DNA of 64,000 nt from Egicoccus sp. AB-alg2 (GTDB lineage: Bacteria; Actinomycetota; Nitriliruptoria; Nitriliruptorales; Nitriliruptoraceae). Under the pieces are notes generated by a model. The model did not search any database and was not told where the DNA came from. It saw only the letters and a program-made list of their open reading frames with translations. The DNA lies in the NCBI RefSeq assembly GCF_041821065.1, contig NZ_JBGUAX010000007.1:1-64000 (forward strand). The letters run 5' to 3'. A program made the position numbers and the translations under genes. Below are positions 60,034 to 64,000 of this stretch, piece after piece (the first letter of the stretch is position 1; every line of letters begins with the position of its first letter).

Positions 60034-61415
60034 CCACCCCCGTCGTCGTCCTCGACGTGGTCGGCCTGACGCCGGCGCTGCTGCGGTCCATGCCGCGGCT
60101 GCAGGCGCTGGCCGCCGAGGGGTTCGCCGCCCCGCTGGACACGGTGCTGCCGGCCGTGACCTGCACGGTCCAGTCCACGCTGCTGACCGGCCGGCTGCCC
60201 CGCGACCACGGCGCCGTCGCCAACGGCTGGTACTTCCGCGACCTCGGCGAGATCCTGTTCTGGCGCCAGCACAACGCGCTCGTCCAGGGCGACAAGGTGT
60301 GGGAGCAGGCCCGCCGTGCCCGCCCCGACCACCGCACGGCCAACCTGTGCTGGTGGTATGCGATGGGCGCGAGCACCGACCTGACCCTCACCCCCCGGCC
60401 CGTCTACCACGCCGACGGGCGCAAGTCCCCGGACTGCTACACCTCGCCGCCGGAGCTGCGCGAGCGACTGCAGGCGAAGCTCGGTCCCTTCCCGCTGTTC
60501 CACTACTGGGGCCCGACCGCCGACCTCACCTCCTCGCGCTGGATCGCGGACGCCGCCCGACACGTGCTGCGCGATGACCCGGTCGACCTGCTGTTGGTCT
60601 ACCTGCCGCACCTCGACTACGACCTGCAGCGCTACGGCCCCGACGACCCGCGCGTGGTCACGGCCGCCCGCGAGATCGACGGTGTCGCCGGCGCCCTCGC
60701 CGACGAGGCGCGGTCGGCCGGAGCGGCGGTCGTCGTGCTGTCGGAGTACGGGATCACCGCGGCCGACCGCCCCGTCGACGTCAACCAGCACCTGCGTCGG
60801 GCGGGGCTCCTGGACGTGTACACGCAGGATGGGATGGAGTACCTCGACCCGTGGACGTCGTCGGCCTTCGCGGTCGCCGACCACCAGGTCGCCCACGTCT
60901 ACGTGCCGCACGCGGACCTCGTCCCGAAGGTCGCCGACCTGCTGCGCGGCCTCGATGGCGTCGAGGAGGTGCTCGACGAGGACGGCAAGCGGCGGGCCGG
61001 ACTCGACCACCCCCGGTCGGGCGAGCTGGTCCTCGTCGCCGAGCCCGGCGCCTGGTTCACCTACCGGTACTGGCTGGACGAGGCCCGGGCACCGGACTTC
61101 GCCCGCACCGTGGAGATCCACCGCAAGCCCGGCTACGACCCCGCGGAACTGTTCTTCGACCCGGCCGACCGGTTCGCGAAGGCACGCGCCGGGCTGACGC
61201 TGGCGCGGCGCAAGCTGGGCTTCCGTGGCGTCCTGGACGTCGTCCCGCTCGACCCGTCGCACGTCCGCGGCTCGCACGGCCGACTGCCGGACAGCGACGA
61301 CGAGGGGCCGATGCTGCTGTGCAGTGACCCGCGCTTCGGCCGGGACCGGTTCGCCGCCACCGACGTCGCGTCGTTGCTGCTGGCCCTGTCCGGGCTGGAG
61401 GCGCCGGTCGGCTGA
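60030..61415 (+). CDS. eboF: alkaline-phosphatase-superfamily phosphodiesterase (EboF-like)
   Basis: This 461-residue member of the nucleotide pyrophosphatase/phosphodiesterase fold has metal Asp9 (VLDVVGLTP), a nucleophile Thr in PAVTCTVQSTLLTGRLPRDHG (around Thr44, given as two overlapping parts of the family motif), a His/Asp pair in LPHLDYDLQRYG and a late RGSHG. The usual SDHG metal motif reads SEYG here, a variant that may alter metal binding. No signal peptide is seen, so it is cytoplasmic by sequence. It is the last gene of the coupled run. It may release a phospho-group from the product (inference). Confidence 0.85.
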   Translation: MTTPVVVLDVVGLTPALLRSMPRLQALAAEGFAAPLDTVLPAVTCTVQSTLLTGRLPRDHGAVANGWYFRDLGEILFWRQHNALVQGDKVWEQARRARPDHRTANLCWWYAMGASTDLTLTPRPVYHADGRKSPDCYTSPPELRERLQAKLGPFPLFHYWGPTADLTSSRWIADAARHVLRDDPVDLLLVYLPHLDYDLQRYGPDDPRVVTAAREIDGVAGALADEARSAGAAVVVLSEYGITAADRPVDVNQHLRRAGLLDVYTQDGMEYLDPWTSSAFAVADHQVAHVYVPHADLVPKVADLLRGLDGVEEVLDEDGKRRAGLDHPRSGELVLVAEPGAWFTYRYWLDEARAPDFARTVEIHRKPGYDPAELFFDPADRFAKARAGLTLARRKLGFRGVLDVVPLDPSHVRGSHGRLPDSDDEGPMLLCSDPRFGRDRFAATDVASLLLALSGLEAPVG

Positions 61416-61455
61416 CGTCACGCCGGTCGGGCTGGTCGGCGGCCGGCCACGTCGG

Positions 61456-62532
61456 TCAGCGGTCGCGGTCGACCACCAGGCGCAGCAGGTCGAGCAGCGG
61501 CTCCCGGGCCGCCGGCGGCAGGTCCTCGACGGCACGCCGCGCGCGGTCGGTGCAGCGCTCGATCTGCGCGTGGACCTCGGCCAGGGCCCCGCTCGTGACG
61601 ACGAGGTCCCGTACCGCCGTCAGGGCGGCCTCGCCGGCCTCCGGCGTCGCCAACAGCTGCTGCAGCCGTCGACGTGCGTCGTCTCGCGCCCGTGCCCGCG
61701 CGAGCACGAAGAGCGCGGTCGGGCGCCCCTGGCGCAGGTCCTCCAGCACACCCTTGCCGGTCCGGCCGGGACCACCGAACAGCCCGAGGACGTCGTCACG
61801 GAGCTGGAACGCCAGCCCGGCCGCGTCCCCGAAGCGGGCGAGTACCCCGCACCACGGGCCGTCGTCGGCGACGACGGCCGCGCCCAGTTGCAGCGGCCGG
61901 GTCACGGTGTAGCGGCCGGACTTCAGCACCGCGATCCGCAGCGCCTCCTCGGGCCGGTCGACGACCCCGCCGGAACCACGAACCTCGAGGTACTGCCCCG
62001 CGATCACCTCGGCGCGCAGGCGCCGCATCGCGCGCAACAGCGCGAGGCGGCGGGCGGGCGGCAGGTCGACGTCCTCGAGCAGGTCGTCGGCCCACGTCAT
62101 GGCGAGGTCACCGACCAGGATGGCGCCACTCGCGCCGAACCACGCCGCGTCGTCGCGGACGTGGGCGTGCTCGCCCCGCGACGCGGCCAGCGACGCGTGC
62201 ACCGACGGCACGCCGCGGCGGCGCGGCGAGCCGTCCATGACGTCGTCGTGCACCAGCGCGAACAGGTGCGTGAGTTCCACGGCGGCCCCGACCGTCGCGA
62301 CCGCATCCTCGGGCACCCCCTCGCCCGATGACGCCGCTGCGGCGTGGGCACCGGCCGCGACGAAAGCGGGCCGCAGGTGCTTGCCGCCGGCCCCCGCCAA
62401 CCGCTGGAGCTCGGTGCCGAGCCGGGCGGCGGCCGCGTCCAGCTCGGTCAGTTCGCGGGTGCGCTCGGCCAGGAACGCCTGGAGGCGGCGCGACGCCGCG
62501 AGGCTCACCGCGGGCGCCGCCGTCCCGAGCAC
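61456..62532 (-). CDS. polyprenyl (geranylgeranyl-type) diphosphate synthase
   Basis: This 358-residue class I isoprenyl diphosphate synthase has first aspartate motif LVHDDVMDGSPRRRG (DDxxD) and second motif FQLRDDVLGLFGG. There the last Asp is replaced, as in many actinobacterial GGPP synthases. Product chain length cannot be fixed. GTG 62532 has an AAGGGGGG site. It is convergent with the ebo-like operon and divergent from ROK regulator 2. Supply of prenyl diphosphate to the UbiA enzyme is the natural inference. Confidence 0.92.
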   Translation of the reverse strand: MLGTAAPAVSLAASRRLQAFLAERTRELTELDAAAARLGTELQRLAGAGGKHLRPAFVAAGAHAAAASSGEGVPEDAVATVGAAVELTHLFALVHDDVMDGSPRRRGVPSVHASLAASRGEHAHVRDDAAWFGASGAILVGDLAMTWADDLLEDVDLPPARRLALLRAMRRLRAEVIAGQYLEVRGSGGVVDRPEEALRIAVLKSGRYTVTRPLQLGAAVVADDGPWCGVLARFGDAAGLAFQLRDDVLGLFGGPGRTGKGVLEDLRQGRPTALFVLARARARDDARRRLQQLLATPEAGEAALTAVRDLVVTSGALAEVHAQIERCTDRARRAVEDLPPAAREPLLDLLRLVVDRDR

Positions 62533-62547
62533 CGTTCCCCCCTTCTG

Positions 62548-62581
62548 CCGAACTTATGGCCGAAGTTTGCCGACTTCCGTC
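62548..62581. promoter_or_regulatory. operator-like cluster between prenyl synthase and ROK regulator 2
   Basis: Three half-sites (AACTT, AAGTT, ACTTC) are spaced over 34 bp. The 12-mer CCGACTTCCGTC (62570-62581) is an exact reverse complement of the GACGGAAGTCGG in the first ROK promoter. Best guess is the binding site of one or both ROK proteins; this is inference from the shared sequence. Confidence 0.5.
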
Positions 62582-62720
62582 GAAGCTAGCCGGTCGCGGG
62601 TGCGCAGGGAAGGGTGAACCGCAGAACCACCCGCCGTTCCCGGCCGACCGCCGGACCGGGTCGCTTACAGTGCCGCTCCGCGTGCGGCAGCGCGCGTCGT
62701 CCACCATGAGAAGGCGAGGC

Positions 62721-63956
62721 ATGACGGCAAGCGGCAGGCGCAGCGGACGACGCGGTGGCAGCTCCCCCGGCGAGTTGCTGCGGCTGATCATGGACGGGCG
62801 CGCGACCACACGCACCGCGCTCGCCGAGGTCACCGGCCTGGCCCGCTCGACGATCGCCCAACGCCTGGAACCGCTGGTCAGCAGTGGCCTCGTGCAGGAG
62901 ACGGAGACCGGCGTGTCGACCGGCGGTCGGCCGCCGATGGTGCTGACCTTCAACCGCGCCGCCGGCGTCATCCTCGTCGCGGACATCGGCGCCACGCTGG
63001 TCCGGGTGGCGCTCACCGACCTGGCCGGCACGGTCCTGGCACGCACGTCACAGGAGCTGGCCGTCGCCGCCGGACCGGAGATCGTGCTGGGCGAGGTGCA
63101 GGCGCGCTTCGACGAACTGCTCGCCCAGGTGGGCCGCGCCGACACGGACGTGCGCGGCATCGGCATCGGCGTGCCCGGGCCGGTGGAGTTCGCGCGTGGC
63201 GTCGCGGTCAGCCCGCCGATCATGCCCGGCTGGAACGACTACCCGATCCCCGTACCGTTCGCGGCGCGCTTCCATGCGCCGGTGCTGGTCGACAACGACG
63301 TGAACATCATGGCGTTGGGCGAATACGAACGCTGCTGGCGCGACAAGGTCAACGACCTGCTGTTCGTGAAGATCGGCACGGGGATCGGGGCCGGCCTGAT
63401 CGTCGACGGACGGATCCGCCGCGGCGCCCAGGGGGCGGCCGGCGACATCGGCCACATCCGCGTCGTGGGCGCCGACCACGTCGTGTGCCCGTGCTCGAAC
63501 GTGGGCTGCCTGGAGGCGGTGGCGGGCGGCGGCGCGCTGGCACGCCAGTTGCGCGAACACGGCAAGCAGGCGGCCGGTCCCGCCGAGGTCGTCGACCTGG
63601 TGCGACAGGGCGACCCGGACGCCGTCGGCCTGGTGCGCGGTGCGGGGCGACAGCTGGGCATCGTGCTGGCCGGGCTGGTGAACCTGCTCAACCCGGCGGT
63701 CATCGTGGTCGGCGGGCGCCTCGCCAACGTCGACCAGCAGCTGCTGGCCGGCGTCCGCGAGTCGATCTACTCGCGCTCGCTGCCGCTGGCGACCCGCAAC
63801 CTGCAGATCGTGCGCAGCCAACTGGGCGAGAACGCCGGCATCGCGGGCGCCGCCGCGCTGGTGCTCGAGCACCTGCTGACGCCCGACGCGGTCGACGCCC
63901 GCCTGGCCAGCGGGGGCCTCGCCGGCGTGACCGGCGCATCGGCCGCCACCGGCTGA
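62721..63956 (+). CDS. ROK-family transcriptional regulator 2
   Basis: This 411-residue paralogue of the ROK regulator at 52 kb has a winged helix (RTALAEVTGLARSTIAQRLE) and ROK domain (DIGATLVRVALTDLAGTV, GIGIGVPGPVE, SPPIMPGW, VLVDNDVNIMALGEY). The zinc motif is CPCSNVGCLE, with Ser where the first ROK has Gly. ATG 62721 has AAGGCGAGG upstream; an in-frame ATG at 62706 would add five residues. It closes the locus and diverges from the prenyl synthase gene. Confidence 0.93.
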   Translation: MTASGRRSGRRGGSSPGELLRLIMDGRATTRTALAEVTGLARSTIAQRLEPLVSSGLVQETETGVSTGGRPPMVLTFNRAAGVILVADIGATLVRVALTDLAGTVLARTSQELAVAAGPEIVLGEVQARFDELLAQVGRADTDVRGIGIGVPGPVEFARGVAVSPPIMPGWNDYPIPVPFAARFHAPVLVDNDVNIMALGEYERCWRDKVNDLLFVKIGTGIGAGLIVDGRIRRGAQGAAGDIGHIRVVGADHVVCPCSNVGCLEAVAGGGALARQLREHGKQAAGPAEVVDLVRQGDPDAVGLVRGAGRQLGIVLAGLVNLLNPAVIVVGGRLANVDQQLLAGVRESIYSRSLPLATRNLQIVRSQLGENAGIAGAAALVLEHLLTPDAVDARLASGGLAGVTGASAATG

Positions 63957-63958
63957 CG

Positions 63959-63979
63959 GCGACCCGCGCGCCGGGTCGC
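63959..63979 (+). terminator. hairpin downstream of ROK regulator 2
   Basis: Arms GCGACCC / GGGTCGC with a 7-nt loop start 3 bp past the stop codon. Confidence 0.6.
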
Positions 63980-64000
63980 GCGCGTCGATCCGAGGGCTGC

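Overview
The window is about 64 kb of very GC-rich DNA with dense, mostly minus-strand operons. Stop and start codons often overlap by 4 nt (ATGA or GTGA), and GTG starts are common. The organism is almost certainly a high-GC actinobacterium. S-layer-homology (SLH) surface proteins, Rrf2, ROK and LacI regulators, an araBAD operon and an actinobacterial-style ebo cluster together suggest a deep branch such as Nitriliruptoria/Egibacter-type bacteria. That placement is inference, because no rRNA or marker gene is present.

Layout. 0.1-3.8 kb: a nitrite-reduction module on the minus strand (AniA-type copper nitrite reductase, lipoprotein cupredoxin, multi-spanning membrane protein, NsrR-like Rrf2 regulator). 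4-5.2 kb: a class-V aminotransferase of the cysteine-desulfurase-like type. 5.2-8.4 kb: an unusual three-kinase/ligase cassette (ATP-grasp, thymidylate-kinase-like P-loop kinase, HprK-like kinase). 8.7-13.7 kb: a PAS protein with an orphan histidine-kinase phosphoacceptor motif, and a 1344-residue secreted multidomain protein. 14-23.3 kb: one L-arabinose regulon (LacI regulator, araB-araD-araA, then a ribose/xylose-type ABC importer), with a perfect LacI-type operator before araB. 23.4-29.3 kb: a HAD phosphatase, a secreted LVIVD-repeat protein, three tRNA genes, a YihY-family membrane protein and a DUF4397-SLH protein. 29.3-35.4 kb: an oxidation/transport operon (CCG-type Fe-S protein, FAD-linked oxidase, two small proteins, NCS1 permease, luciferase-like monooxygenase).

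35.7-40.7 kb holds three secreted beta-helix paralogues. Two of them share a 1044-bp segment that appears identical base for base but is joined to different N-terminal modules. Then come a phosphoribosyltransferase, a proline-rich ORF, and a MacB/FtsX-type ABC pair (40.7-45.6 kb). From 45.7 to 53 kb a second sugar ABC importer, a Gfo/Idh/MocA oxidoreductase and a ROK regulator run leftward. From 53.3 to 61.4 kb a divergent operon runs rightward: secreted sugar isomerase-like protein, inositol-phosphate-synthase family protein, UbiA prenyltransferase, TIM-barrel isomerase, EboA, TatD-like EboB, EboE and an EboF-like phosphodiesterase. A polyprenyl diphosphate synthase and a second ROK regulator close the window.

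The most interesting system is the 53-64 kb region. It resembles the ebo cluster, known in cyanobacteria for moving the scytonemin precursor to the periplasm, but an inositol-phosphate-synthase homologue stands where the sugar-phosphate cyclase EboD would be. A prenyl-diphosphate synthase next door could supply the UbiA enzyme. Two close ROK paralogues bracket the locus, and their promoter regions share an exact 12-mer. My inference is that the locus makes a prenylated cyclitol (or similar polar-headgroup lipid) coupled to the import and metabolism of a carbohydrate.
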